Assembly: GCA_028284625.1 (NCBI GenBank)
Contig: JANQRH010000009.1
Location: 434,001-498,000 of the forward strand
Source: Afifellaceae bacterium
GTDB taxonomy: Bacteria > Pseudomonadota > Alphaproteobacteria > Rhizobiales > Afifellaceae
Length of the DNA: 64,000 bases
Direction: 5' to 3'
Notes under the pieces: generated by a model
What the model was told of the DNA's origin: nothing
The model's database searches: none
Seen by the model: only the letters and a program-made list of their open reading frames with translations
Translations under genes and position numbers: made by a program
Shown: positions 1-8,649 of the stretch, piece by piece
Numbering within the stretch: the stretch's first letter is position 1
Layout: every line of letters begins with the position of its first letter

Positions 1-100
1 CGATTTCGCCGCGCCTCACCGAGAAGTCGACGCCGCGCAAGGCGTGCACGTTGCCGTAGGACTTCTTGATATCCACCATCCGGATCAGGTCTTCGGCCAT
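1..100 (-). CDS. Sugar ABC transporter ATP-binding protein (partial, N-terminus only)
   Basis: Only the first 33 codons are in the window; the gene runs off the left edge. The translation begins MAEDLIRMVDIKKSYG and continues with a VHALRGVDFSVRRGEI stretch, the usual start of an RbsA/FrcA-type ABC ATPase just before Walker A. The ATG (complement of 98-100) lies 2 bp from the stop of the upstream permease, so the two are surely cotranscribed. It should energise the permease at 103-1089 and binding protein at 1179-2123. One versus two ATPase domains cannot be decided here. Confidence 0.85.
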   Translation of the reverse strand, partial: MAEDLIRMVDIKKSYGNVHALRGVDFSVRRGEI

Positions 101-102
101 GT

Positions 103-1089
103 CTAGGTTGCCTCCTGATGCCGGCGATCGAGCCATGAGTGAAGTGCCATCATCCCGAGAATAATGGCGCCGATAAAGATGTTGTAGGCCAGCCCCGGCA
201 CGCCGATCATGATGATGCCGTTGCGCATAAGGCGCAGGATGAAGACGCCGATCACCGTTCCGATGATCGTGCCGCGCCCGCCCATAAGAGCGGTGCCGCC
301 GATCACCACCATGGCAATCACCTCCAGTTCGTATCCCGTGCCGCTGTTGGGATTCGCAGCCGACGTCCGGATGGAGCTGATAATACCCGCCAGCGCCGCG
401 AATGTGCTGCTCAGCATGAAGAGATAGATCTTGGTGCGGTTGACTTTGACGCCGCGTGCGCGCGCCGCATCGGGGTTGCCGCCTGACGCCTGAATCCAGT
501 TGCCGGCTTTTGTTCCCGTCAGGACGTAGCCGAGCACGATCGCCGCAAGTGCGAACCAGAACAGCGACATGTAGATGCGCAAGGGGCCGATCCAAAAATC
601 GCCGACCAGGATTTCGGCAAGCGGCTGACCGGCCGCGTTCCATGTTCGCTGCGGGAAGCCGTCGGTGATGAAAAGCGCCGTGCCGCGCACGAGAAGAAGC
701 ATGCCGAGCGTCACGAGGAACGATGGGATCTTGAGCTGCGTGACGAGGAGGCCACTGGAAAGGCCAATCAGTGCCGCTGTCCCCAGCGCTGCCAAAAATG
801 CGATCTCAAGCGACGCAACGCCACTGTTGAAAAGCGTCCACATGAGGACGGCGGAGAAGCCGAACACCGAACCGACGGATAGGTCGAACTCGCCGGACGT
901 CATCAAGAGCGTCATCGCCAGGGCGATCAGTCCAAGCTCCACGGTGAACGCCAGGGTGTTGCTGATGTTCAGGACCGAGATGAAGTTCGGATTGATCGAC
1001 GTGAAAACGACGATCAGCAGAACCAAGAGGGCGAACGGGCCCGCTTCAGGCCGGCCGATCAGCCTTAGAATGGTCCGGTTGCTTTCCAT
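103..1089 (-). CDS. RbsC-like sugar ABC transporter permease
   Basis: A 328-residue, very hydrophobic inner-membrane protein of the BPD_transp_2 (RbsC/AraH) family. It carries the family stretch GEFDLSVGSVFGFSA early and GGTALMGGRGTIIGTVIG near the C-terminus. About 8-10 membrane segments can be seen. A longer reading frame begins at a GTG at 1137, but that GTG lies inside a perfect inverted repeat and has no ribosome site, so the ATG at 1089 (MESNRTILRL) is preferred. It follows the binding-protein gene after a hairpin and is followed 2 bp later by the ATPase gene. The substrate is probably a monosaccharide or polyol, inferred from family and neighbours. Confidence 0.9.
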   Translation of the reverse strand: MESNRTILRLIGRPEAGPFALLVLLIVVFTSINPNFISVLNISNTLAFTVELGLIALAMTLLMTSGEFDLSVGSVFGFSAVLMWTLFNSGVASLEIAFLAALGTAALIGLSSGLLVTQLKIPSFLVTLGMLLLVRGTALFITDGFPQRTWNAAGQPLAEILVGDFWIGPLRIYMSLFWFALAAIVLGYVLTGTKAGNWIQASGGNPDAARARGVKVNRTKIYLFMLSSTFAALAGIISSIRTSAANPNSGTGYELEVIAMVVIGGTALMGGRGTIIGTVIGVFILRLMRNGIIMIGVPGLAYNIFIGAIILGMMALHSWLDRRHQEAT

Positions 1090-1130
1090 GGCTGTTATGT
1101 TGCCCCCAAAACTGCTGACGGAGTGCCGGT

Positions 1131-1170
1131 CATGCACGCCCGAACCGACGAACCGAGACGGGCGTGCATG
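1131..1170 (-). promoter_or_regulatory. Intergenic hairpin after binding-protein gene
   Basis: A perfect 12-bp inverted repeat, CATGCACGCCCG with CGGGCGTGCATG, encloses a 16-nt loop between the binding-protein stop (1179) and the permease ATG (1089). No run of U follows it on the transcribed strand, so it is more likely an mRNA-stabilising or attenuating structure than a full terminator. Similar hairpins follow the other four canonical binding-protein genes in the window. Confidence 0.7.
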
Positions 1171-1178
1171 TTGAACGC

Positions 1179-2123
1179 TTAATTGCCGCTCATGATGTCG
1201 TCATATACCTGAGCGGTGTCGGCCTCGTAGAGAGCGCCGACGATGATGTCGAAGCCCGGAGGGATGCCGCTTGCCGCTGCGCTGGCGAGTGACAGCGCCA
1301 GGTAGCTGGTCATCTGCGGGTCCTGCCACATCGCAGCGTTGACGTAGCCGTTCAGCACTTCCTGCGTGGTGTCGAGCGAGTTGCCCCAGCCAACGACCGG
1401 GATGTCGCCCGGCGCGATTCCGAGTTGATCGAAGACGCGCTTGATGGAGCCCGTCACCAGATCGCCAAGGCCGATAATCGCCGTGACCTTGTCTCGATTG
1501 GCGTTCAGGTAATCGGTCATGCGGGTGATGGCCTCCGCCTGATCGAGCGTCGCGTCCGTGACCTCCCACGTGACGCCAAGCGGCTCAAACACGCTGGCGA
1601 TGCCTTCTTCCTCCTGGACGCCGTATGTAGCGCCGGGGACTTCCACCGGCATCCAGACGAAATCGCCGGACTTTACGTGGCCGTTGTCGACCATGTACTG
1701 GGCCCATTTCTGGCCGACCACCACGAGGTCCATCCCGACATAGGCACCGAAATCGGCGGACGGGTCGGGCGTGTTCATGTTGATGATCGGAATGCCCGCG
1801 GCATTGGCTTCCGCCACGACCTCAATCAGGCTGCCCGGATCCGGGCTGGTGGAGACGATGCCGTCTGCGCCGGCCGCGATGGCTGCTCTCACGGCTTCCT
1901 GATGAGATGGAACGTCGCCGCTATGGAACGAGGTGTTGACGTCGTTACCGGTGTCAGTGGCCCACTGCTTGGCCCCATCCAAGAAATACGTCCAGACCGG
2001 GTCCGCAGGCGAGCCGTGCGAGATCCAGTAGAAAGTCCTGCCGTTTTGAGCCTGGGCGGCCGTCGCCGGCAGGATCGCGGCGAACAGGACGCCGGCGAGT
2101 AAGTACTTCAGATATCGGAACAT
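1179..2123 (-). CDS. Periplasmic sugar-binding protein of an RbsB-like ABC transporter
   Basis: A 314-residue protein with a clear signal peptide (FRYLKYLLAGVLFAAILPA, then an AQAQ cleavage region near residue 25). It is followed by a Peripla_BP_4 fold with the AAIAAGADGIVSTSPD and AAGIPIINMNTP segments typical of RbsB/XylF relatives. It delivers its ligand to the permease at 103-1089. It is downstream of the catabolic genes 2198-8260 on the same strand and upstream of the transporter membrane genes. The intergenic hairpin behind it suggests its mRNA segment is more abundant than the permease part. The ligand cannot be read from sequence. Confidence 0.92.
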   Translation of the reverse strand: MFRYLKYLLAGVLFAAILPATAAQAQNGRTFYWISHGSPADPVWTYFLDGAKQWATDTGNDVNTSFHSGDVPSHQEAVRAAIAAGADGIVSTSPDPGSLIEVVAEANAAGIPIINMNTPDPSADFGAYVGMDLVVVGQKWAQYMVDNGHVKSGDFVWMPVEVPGATYGVQEEEGIASVFEPLGVTWEVTDATLDQAEAITRMTDYLNANRDKVTAIIGLGDLVTGSIKRVFDQLGIAPGDIPVVGWGNSLDTTQEVLNGYVNAAMWQDPQMTSYLALSLASAAASGIPPGFDIIVGALYEADTAQVYDDIMSGN

Positions 2124-2197
2124 AACATCCCTCCGGTTTGTTTTGTCCGCTTGGTGTCAGCACGGCCCGATGCGGACGGCTCGGGCCGCTTGTTCTC

Positions 2198-2968
2198 TCA
2201 GCGCCGGCGGAACACGGCTTGGCGTTTCTCCTTGAAGGCCGCACGCCCTTCCGCTGCATCCTCCGTTGCAAAGCAAATGGTCTGCAGGTCGCGTTCGTAT
2301 TCGATCGCTTTTTCCAGCGGCACGGTGAAGGCCGCCTTCAGATTAAGCTTGGCAGTCTCGGCTGCAATTGGCGCGCGGCTGGCGATCGTTTCCGCGATCG
2401 CCCGGGCCCGATCCATGAGACCGGCCGCCGGCACGACTTCGCTGATCAGATGCCAGTCTCTTGCTCGCTCCGCATCGATCGGGTCGCCGGTCATCATCAT
2501 CATGGCGGCGTTGGACGCCCCGATGGAATGGGCGAGATAGGTCGCCATACCGCCTCCGCCGATCCATCCAAGCTTGATCTCCGGAGCCGCAAAGCTCGCG
2601 GTGTCCGCAGCGATACGAATGTCGCATGACATGGCGGTCTCCAGCCCGCCGCCGAAGGCGTAGCCGTTGATGGCAACGATTGACGGCTTCAGGAGCGCGC
2701 GGATGGCATCGCAATAGTCGGGCCGATTGCGGAACTGCCACGGCGTTTCGTAGCTGTCCAACTCGGCGATGTCGGAACCAGCGCAGAACGCCCGATCGCC
2801 GGCCCCGGTCAGGATCACACAACGAACCGCGTCGCTGTCGTTGCACTCCTTTGCCGCGGCGACGATTGCGTCGGCCATGGCAGGCGTGATCGCGTTCAGC
2901 TTTTTCGGCCGGTTCAGCGTGATGGTCGCGACCCGGCCCGCGACATTGAAGAGAACATCGTCGGTCAT
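2198..2968 (-). CDS. Enoyl-CoA hydratase/isomerase (crotonase) family protein
   Basis: A 256-residue crotonase-fold protein. Both oxyanion-hole regions are present (FCAGSDIAEL near residue 60 and NGYAFGGGLETAMSCD near 100), followed by APEIKLGWIGGGG. The first hydratase Glu corresponds to the E of APEI. At the second hydratase position (VGKSLAMEM in rat mitochondrial hydratase) this protein reads IGASNAAMMMM, so the second catalytic Glu looks absent. It may therefore be an isomerase, dehalogenase/hydrolase or other crotonase activity rather than a classical hydratase. Its placement beside a CaiB-type CoA transferase implies a CoA-thioester branch of the operon pathway. A GGAG site precedes the ATG. 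Confidence 0.85.
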   Translation of the reverse strand: MTDDVLFNVAGRVATITLNRPKKLNAITPAMADAIVAAAKECNDSDAVRCVILTGAGDRAFCAGSDIAELDSYETPWQFRNRPDYCDAIRALLKPSIVAINGYAFGGGLETAMSCDIRIAADTASFAAPEIKLGWIGGGGMATYLAHSIGASNAAMMMMTGDPIDAERARDWHLISEVVPAAGLMDRARAIAETIASRAPIAAETAKLNLKAAFTVPLEKAIEYERDLQTICFATEDAAEGRAAFKEKRQAVFRRR

Positions 2969-3035
2969 GACAAAGCTCCGCGGGTTGCAGCGGCCGGATG
3001 CCGATGCCGTGCAGCTGGACTAAACGGCGCTCGCA

Positions 3036-4241
3036 TCATGTGACCTCCGATTGGGCAATCACGCCGCTTTCCACAAGGCGCGCGATCGTCGCCGCGTCAT
3101 AGCCGGCCTCGCTCAGGATCTGCTCGGTGTGTTCGCCGGCGAGTGGGGCACCGCGCTCAACGCGTGAGGGCGTCTTGGCGAACCGGATGGCGAAGCCCGG
3201 GGTTTTGACGTGACCCTCCGTTGGGTGATCGTATTCCACGAACGTCCCGTTGTGTTGAACTTGCGGATCGTTCACCAGGTCCTCGTATCCGTAGACGGGA
3301 CCAGCCCAGATGCCGGCGCTTGCAAAGGCGTCGAGCCATTCCGCCGAGCTGCGGCTTTTCAGATGCCGGCGCGTCGTCGCATAGATTTCGTCGCGTTTGT
3401 CCCACGTATCTTTCTCGTCATCGAGTTCCAGGAAGCTGGCTTCACCGATCACCTCTCCGAGCGTCTTCAGCGACGGGAAGGCGAGGACGATGAATCCGTC
3501 CGCCGTTTCGAAAACGCCATAAGGCGAGCGGATGAACACATGCGCATGTGGTTCGGTGGAGCGTCGCTGCTTGATCCCGCCGACCGTGAACACGGAGAGC
3601 TCCTGCATCTGCAGCGCTGTTATGGCGTCGAGCATGTTGACTTCGACGAGCTGTCCTTCACCGGTGCGCTCGCGATGGAAGAGCGCCGCCAGGGCGCCTT
3701 CGAACGCCGTGTAAGCGGTGACGGCATCGACGAGATATTGGCCGGCCGGGGCGGGCGGCTCATCGGCTTGGCCGGCCGACAGCATGGCGCCGGACATACC
3801 TTGTAGGATCAAGTCCTGGCCGGGACGGTCGCGGTAAGGGCCGTCTTCGCCGTAGCCGGAGATGGAAACGTAGACGAGCCGCGGATTGATCGCGCTCAGC
3901 GTCGCGTAGTCGACACCGAGTCGCGCAGCGACGCCAGGACGGTAGTTCTGCAGGAAGATGTCGGCGCTCTTGACCAGCGTCTGCAGAACATCGCGCCCTT
4001 CCGGCGCCTTCAAATCGATGGCCAAAGAGCGCTTGTTCCGATTGAGGGAAAGAAACGACACGTTGATCTTGTTGCCTTGGGCGCCGCCCGCGGAGACGTG
4101 ACGCTGCCACTCTCCGGCGACCGGCTCCACCTTGACCACGTCGGCGCCAAGGTCGCCCAGCCGCTGTCCGGCGAATGGTCCGGCCATTGCGATCGAACAG
4201 TCGAGAACGCGGATGCCCTCCAATATCCCGGTCACGACCAT
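3036..4241 (-). CDS. CaiB/BaiF (family III) CoA transferase
   Basis: A 401-residue family III CoA transferase. It has the N-terminal GIRVLDCSIAMAGPFAGQRLGD and DVVKVEPVAGEWQR segments, the SLNRNKRSLAIDLK stretch and QNYRPGVAARLG. The VDAVTAYTA segment carries the probable catalytic Asp that forms the acyl-aspartyl intermediate. The length is normal for the family. An AGGAG site just before the ATG supports the start. It sits between the SDR (4264-5016) and the crotonase (2198-2968), all same strand with short gaps, and probably activates an organic acid produced from the imported sugar. The acid substrate is unknown. Confidence 0.9.
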   Translation of the reverse strand: MVVTGILEGIRVLDCSIAMAGPFAGQRLGDLGADVVKVEPVAGEWQRHVSAGGAQGNKINVSFLSLNRNKRSLAIDLKAPEGRDVLQTLVKSADIFLQNYRPGVAARLGVDYATLSAINPRLVYVSISGYGEDGPYRDRPGQDLILQGMSGAMLSAGQADEPPAPAGQYLVDAVTAYTAFEGALAALFHRERTGEGQLVEVNMLDAITALQMQELSVFTVGGIKQRRSTEPHAHVFIRSPYGVFETADGFIVLAFPSLKTLGEVIGEASFLELDDEKDTWDKRDEIYATTRRHLKSRSSAEWLDAFASAGIWAGPVYGYEDLVNDPQVQHNGTFVEYDHPTEGHVKTPGFAIRFAKTPSRVERGAPLAGEHTEQILSEAGYDAATIARLVESGVIAQSEVT

Positions 4242-4263
4242 GGCTCCTGTCTGCTCGAATGTG

Positions 4264-5016
4264 TCATTTCATCACCCATCCGCCGTCGACGTTGAGCGTC
4301 TGCCCGGTGATAAAGCTAGCCTCTTCCGACGCCAGGAACATCAACGCATTGGCGATATCGCGGGGATGCCCTCGGCGTTTGACGGCCTGGTTCTCCAGCA
4401 CATAGCGGGAATAGCCCTCCGGATCGGGATGAATCTTCTCCGCCTCGGTCGGGAAGGCCCCGGGGGCGATGGCGTTGACGGTAATGCCGAACTGGCCGAA
4501 CTCGCGCGCCCAGGCCCGGGTGAGCCCGATCAACGCGCCCTTGGACTGCACGTAGGGTGCCAGATTGGCCCAGCCGCCGGAAATGGTGACGGAGGACATG
4601 TTGATGATGCGGCCCCAAACCTTTTTGCGCATATGCGGCAGGGCTTTTTGAACGCAGATGATGCCGGCATCCACGTTCACCGCCTGGACCGTCCGGTAAT
4701 CCTCTAGCGTGAATTCGTGGGCTGCGCGGAAGGGATAGATCGCGGCATTGTTGATGACGATGTCGAAGCCGCCAATATCCGCCACCGTCTGATCAAGCGT
4801 ATCACTGAGCGCGGCAATGTCGGCGAGGTCGATCTCGTGCATCGACAGGCCGTCCAGGTTCTCTGCCGCCGCCTGCTCTTTGAGCATCGCCGCTTTCTCG
4901 GAATCCTTGTCGATGGCGACGATGCGGGCGCCTTCACGTAAGAACGCAAGTGCGGCTTCGGCGCCAAGGCCGCCGGCGGTCCCGGTGTGCAATATAGTCT
5001 TTCCGGCAAACCGCAT
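4264..5016 (-). CDS. SDR family NAD(P)-dependent oxidoreductase
   Basis: A 250-residue classical short-chain dehydrogenase. It shows the TGTAGGLG cofactor loop near residue 12, the NNAAIYP motif, and a catalytic Ser (MSSVTISG) followed by YVQSK (Tyr-x3-Lys). The C-terminus TGQTLNVDGGWVMK is typical. It probably oxidises a hydroxyl of the imported sugar or a derived sugar acid in the cytoplasm. Its gene ends 22 bp before the CoA transferase start and begins 2 bp after the DUF4432 stop, so they are one transcript. The other SDR in the window (10574-11317) belongs to a different operon. Confidence 0.92.
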   Translation of the reverse strand: MRFAGKTILHTGTAGGLGAEAALAFLREGARIVAIDKDSEKAAMLKEQAAAENLDGLSMHEIDLADIAALSDTLDQTVADIGGFDIVINNAAIYPFRAAHEFTLEDYRTVQAVNVDAGIICVQKALPHMRKKVWGRIINMSSVTISGGWANLAPYVQSKGALIGLTRAWAREFGQFGITVNAIAPGAFPTEAEKIHPDPEGYSRYVLENQAVKRRGHPRDIANALMFLASEEASFITGQTLNVDGGWVMK

Positions 5017-5018
5017 GA

Positions 5019-6200
5019 CTAAGCGCGACCCTTGATTGGTTGGTGGTTGCCCGAAGGTGTCGGATAGTCGTCATCCGGTTGTTGCTGGATGGACGTAATG
5101 CGCGCCTCCGCCGCCGAAATCTCCTCAGCGCTTGTCAGGATCCGGAAGACAGAGTCGTAGCTCCGCTCGTCGCCGTGCTCCAGCCAGATGAGCTCCTTGC
5201 GTTCCTGCGCCGCCGCATGGCCGAGAACATGGTCGGTTGAAGGCTCCAGACCGAGCGCATACTGACCGGCTTGCAGGTTCTGCCATTCATACATGCAGGG
5301 GAACTGGCTCTTCTGCGTGACCACCTCAAACCCGATCCCGAGCTCCTCATTGACCAGCGCAACGGGCACTAGGCCGTTTTCGTCAGCGGCCATTTCGTGC
5401 TGCCAGACCTGCTCATGAAACGCGTGTTGCGGTCCTCGCATGGTGCGATAGCCGACGCCCTGCTTGCGATAGGCCTCGCCGTCATGCGCTGCCCACACCA
5501 CATCGGCGATCGGCGCAAGGTAACGTGATCCTTCCGCCAGCACCGGGTAGCCGACATTGATGTGATAGCAATACATGTGCGGCGTGCGGTAGAAGCCGCG
5601 ATTGATGACCTTGTCGCTGATCCTGATTTCGTTGGTGCCGGCATCGATCTCAATGCGCCGCACCAGCTCCAGGTGCTCGCCAAAGACGGTTCCCTGCATG
5701 ACGGAGCCTTCGCACCAAAGAATGCAGCGGTCGCCGTCCCATCGTTCGCCGTAGCCGAGAAGACGCGCCGGAATCGTGCTGATCCGTCCGTGGATGGAAT
5801 GGCTGACGGTCTTGCGCGGATCATAAATGTAATGTTCGGCCGGTTCCTCATACATGAACAGGATATGGTCGAGACCGCAGGTCACCATCAGGCCGGAGAA
5901 TGATCGCAGCCAGCCGAGACCGCCTTCGCCTTCGTATTCGTGCAGGCCGGGATGGCGGAATCCGGAAGGTGAGTGCCAACCGATGGCCATGCCGGAATAT
6001 TCGCAATCGGCAATATCCATGGCCCGGTCGACGAGGACGGTGAAGCGAAGACCGGTTCCAGTTCGGAACTCAAGGAGGCGAATTGCCCGCTCCAGCCCGT
6101 CGCCCAGAGTCATCAGCCGCACGCCGGCGAACTGCGACAGGGCGCCTGCCGATTCCGCGACAGCTTTTCTTGTCATCTCTCGACCGTAAAGCTGGACCAT
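5019..6200 (-). CDS. DUF4432 family protein (aldose 1-epimerase-like fold)
   Basis: A 393-residue protein of the DUF4432 family, related to galactose mutarotases (beta-sandwich). Recognisable blocks are VLVDRAMDIADCEYSGMAIGWHSPSG, TCGLDHILFMYEEP and NVGYPVLAEGSRYLAP, with conserved His residues in HINVGYP and HEQVWQHE. Family members commonly occur in sugar catabolic clusters. Mutarotation or isomerisation of an uncommon sugar is the likely role, but no reaction can be assigned from sequence. It lies in the 8260-to-left-edge operon between the isomerase and the SDR. Confidence 0.8.
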   Translation of the reverse strand: MVQLYGREMTRKAVAESAGALSQFAGVRLMTLGDGLERAIRLLEFRTGTGLRFTVLVDRAMDIADCEYSGMAIGWHSPSGFRHPGLHEYEGEGGLGWLRSFSGLMVTCGLDHILFMYEEPAEHYIYDPRKTVSHSIHGRISTIPARLLGYGERWDGDRCILWCEGSVMQGTVFGEHLELVRRIEIDAGTNEIRISDKVINRGFYRTPHMYCYHINVGYPVLAEGSRYLAPIADVVWAAHDGEAYRKQGVGYRTMRGPQHAFHEQVWQHEMAADENGLVPVALVNEELGIGFEVVTQKSQFPCMYEWQNLQAGQYALGLEPSTDHVLGHAAAQERKELIWLEHGDERSYDSVFRILTSAEEISAAEARITSIQQQPDDDYPTPSGNHQPIKGRA

Positions 6201-6230
6201 TCAGTTCCTCCCGTCCTGGTTCCGCGCCGT

Positions 6231-7145
6231 CTACAAGCCGTTGGCCTTGAGCTTCTCTTCAAGGAAGCGTTTGGCTCTCGGCACGTCGGATTCGTCCAGA
6301 TGCTCAATGATGATCGGAATGTTGGGATGTTTCTGGGCCAGGCGCCGTAGATAAAGGTCGTAGTTCAGATCGCCGAGCCCCGGAGCCGGTAGCTCGATCT
6401 CGCCGACGCCGCGGAAGGTGTGCCCTTCATGGGCGTCTGCATCGCCAATGTCAGCGTGCTTCTCCGACTTGTCGCCGCCGGAACGTTTCACGTCCTTGGC
6501 GTGGGCGATGCGGATTTTGTCGGAGAGCGCGTCGAACACGCGGTTCAGCGTCTCGTCCATGTGGTCGATGTTGTGGTTCTCGAAGTAGTTGGTCGGGTCC
6601 ATGAGGAGGCCGAGTCCAGGATGGTCGATCTCGGCGAACATTCTGAGAGTCTCCTCCACCGAACCCACGACGTTGTTCACGTAAGTCTCAAGCAGGAAAA
6701 CTGCGCCGTGGTCGTGGGCATGTTGAGCAAGATCGCCGATCACCGCGCGGCACTCGTCCCAACCCTCCTCGGTCTTGTTCTTTGGGTGATGGACCCAATC
6801 GGAATCCGGATCGAACGTGCCCGTTTCGGAAATCACGTAAGGCGAGCCGAGATATTGGGCGTGCGCGATAATCTCCTTCAAAAGCGCGTTGCGCTCGCGA
6901 CGCTCCGCTGGATCGGGATGGACAATGTTGGTGTAGCCGGAGATGCATGAGATCGGCAGATGATGGTCGCGAAACGTGTCGCGAATGGTCCGGCACTTTT
7001 CCTTTGTGATGTTGCCGAGGCTGAGATCGATATCTGGGAAGTGCAGATCGAGCTGCACGGTGTTGAAATCGAGCGCTCGAATCTTCTTCGCCGATTCCTC
7101 AAGAGCGTAGGGAAAGTACGCGGTGAAGATGCCGGTCTGCATCAT
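6231..7145 (-). CDS. Sugar phosphate isomerase/epimerase-like TIM-barrel protein
   Basis: A 304-residue xylose isomerase-like TIM barrel (AP endonuclease family 2). Likely metal ligands are the Glu of LLETYVNNV, the Asp of LLMDPTNYF, the His of IRIAHAKDVK and the Glu of IIIEHLDESD near the C-terminus. The start overlaps the stop of the Gfo/Idh gene by 4 bp, indicating translational coupling. Such proteins pair with Gfo/Idh/MocA dehydrogenases in inositol-like and keto-sugar pathways, which fits here, but the substrate is not determinable. Confidence 0.87.
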   Translation of the reverse strand: MMQTGIFTAYFPYALEESAKKIRALDFNTVQLDLHFPDIDLSLGNITKEKCRTIRDTFRDHHLPISCISGYTNIVHPDPAERRERNALLKEIIAHAQYLGSPYVISETGTFDPDSDWVHHPKNKTEEGWDECRAVIGDLAQHAHDHGAVFLLETYVNNVVGSVEETLRMFAEIDHPGLGLLMDPTNYFENHNIDHMDETLNRVFDALSDKIRIAHAKDVKRSGGDKSEKHADIGDADAHEGHTFRGVGEIELPAPGLGDLNYDLYLRRLAQKHPNIPIIIEHLDESDVPRAKRFLEEKLKANGL

Positions 7146-8260
7146 GGCCGGGACGCTCCGGATGGGCCGCGCAGGTCGAACTCCGACAGCGCAACCGTGC
7201 GTTTCTCGTCTATGGAGCGATAGGCGGCCTCAACCAGCGCCATCGTCTTCACGTTGTCGGCGATCGACAAGACCGGCGGCTCGCCCGTGCTAAGGGCGTA
7301 TTGCAGCTGCTCCATGACGCCGGCAAAGGCATGGGGAAACCACATCGTTTCCCAATGCGGCGTTTCCCATTTGCCCTTTGTCGCCGTGCGCGACGCATAG
7401 GTGAGGGTGGACGCTACGCCGGTCGGCCAGCCGATCTTCCCCTTGGCAACGCCGTCGGTGCCGTCAACGCGCCAGGCGATGTGTTGATCATCCTGGTAGT
7501 CATCGTCGCCGCGCGGCCCCGACCAGACATCCTCCACCGAGACCGCCATGACATCGCTCGGAAACTTCAAGGTGGAGACGACGATGCCGTCGCTGTGATC
7601 GAAGGTGGTGCGGGGGTCCTTTCGGGTGAGGGAGGTGATCTCCAGTGGATCGCCGAACAGGAAGCGCAGTGCGTCGAGGTGATGCACGCTCATATTCGAC
7701 AGCGTCAGCCGATCGTATTCGGCCAAGAAACCCTGCCAATGGGGAATCGCGTGCATGTCGATTTCGGCAAAGACGATGTCGCCGAGCACGCCGGCGTCGA
7801 TCAGCTGTTTCAGGACGCGCATCGACTGGTCGTATCGCATGTTCTGATTGATCGAGACGGGCTTGCCCGCGTGGATCGCCTCATCGCGCAGCGCGATTGC
7901 CTCATCCAGCGAAAGGGCGAGCGGCTTCTGCACCAGCACCGCTTTGACGTGGGGTGCAGAAAGCGCCTTGCGGATGAGTTCGGGTTGTTGATCAGGCGGA
8001 AAGGCGAGGTCGATGATCTCGACATCCGGGTCGTCGATCAGGGCCTCGGGCGTGTCGTGCACACGCGGAATGCTCCAACGCTTCGCCACCGCCTCTGCAT
8101 GATCGCGTGTGCGCGAGGCGATTGCTGCCACCTGGAAGCCGGCATGGGCGTAGGCGGCGAGATGGCATTCCGCCATGATCATGCCGGCACCGATGCAGCC
8201 GATCCGATAACTTCTTTCGCGGATATCCGGGTCCGGCTTGAGGGCGGGTGCAGCGGCCAC
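7142..8260 (-). CDS. Gfo/Idh/MocA family oxidoreductase
   Basis: A 372-residue NAD(P)-dependent sugar or cyclitol dehydrogenase. The N-terminal Rossmann motif IGCIGAGMIMAECHLAAY is present, and the family EKP motif appears as QKPLALSLDEA near residue 130, with the Lys retained. The C-terminal domain has HHLDALRFLFGDP. The frame starts at GTG 8260 with only a weak AGG upstream. It is the first gene of the left operon, so the promoter should lie in 8261-8649. It likely oxidises the imported sugar to a keto form used by the TIM-barrel isomerase. Confidence 0.9.
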   Translation of the reverse strand: MAAAPALKPDPDIRERSYRIGCIGAGMIMAECHLAAYAHAGFQVAAIASRTRDHAEAVAKRWSIPRVHDTPEALIDDPDVEIIDLAFPPDQQPELIRKALSAPHVKAVLVQKPLALSLDEAIALRDEAIHAGKPVSINQNMRYDQSMRVLKQLIDAGVLGDIVFAEIDMHAIPHWQGFLAEYDRLTLSNMSVHHLDALRFLFGDPLEITSLTRKDPRTTFDHSDGIVVSTLKFPSDVMAVSVEDVWSGPRGDDDYQDDQHIAWRVDGTDGVAKGKIGWPTGVASTLTYASRTATKGKWETPHWETMWFPHAFAGVMEQLQYALSTGEPPVLSIADNVKTMALVEAAYRSIDEKRTVALSEFDLRGPSGASRP

Positions 8261-8649
8261 GTGGCAGACCTATGCGCGGCGCTGCTGATGTGACGGTGCA
8301 ATCGGCGAGGCAACGCGCCGTAGCGGACTGACGATTTTCGGAAACTGCAATCGCAACGCGCCGCCCCCCGTTTCTGTCCGTCGCTCTTCCGGCGACCACG
8401 TCCAAGTTGACGTTTCTGCAAGATCAAGTCAACGTCATTTCTCCTCATATTCAATCAGTTATCCGGGGACGAGACCCACACGGAAATCGGTGAGCCATCT
8501 CGTAATGGTATGAAATCAAAGCACATTGCGTCGCGTTTGCGTCCAGTGAAAAGACAGGATTATGATGGCGCCCTCGTGCTGGAGTGAACTGTTCGGGAAA
8601 TCGTGATAGAGACATCATTTTCCATCATTCTGCTCTTTGGGAGCTGGAA
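8261..8649. promoter_or_regulatory. Divergent promoter region between sugar operon and LacI regulator
   Basis: This 389-bp stretch holds no convincing gene. It separates the left catabolic operon (minus) from the LacI gene (plus). An inverted repeat GTTGAC / GTCAAC at 8406-8411 and 8428-8433 (16-nt spacer) is a possible regulator site for the minus operon. A plausible sigma-70 promoter for the LacI gene is TTGCGT (8537-8542), 18-bp spacer, TATGAT (8561-8566). Neither is proven by sequence alone. Confidence 0.5.

Noticed and set aside
8584-8649. N-terminal extension of the LacI regulator from GTG 8584
   Set aside because: There is no spaced ribosome site, and it would place 22 unrelated residues before the helix-turn-helix; TTG 8650 has GGGAG at proper spacing.
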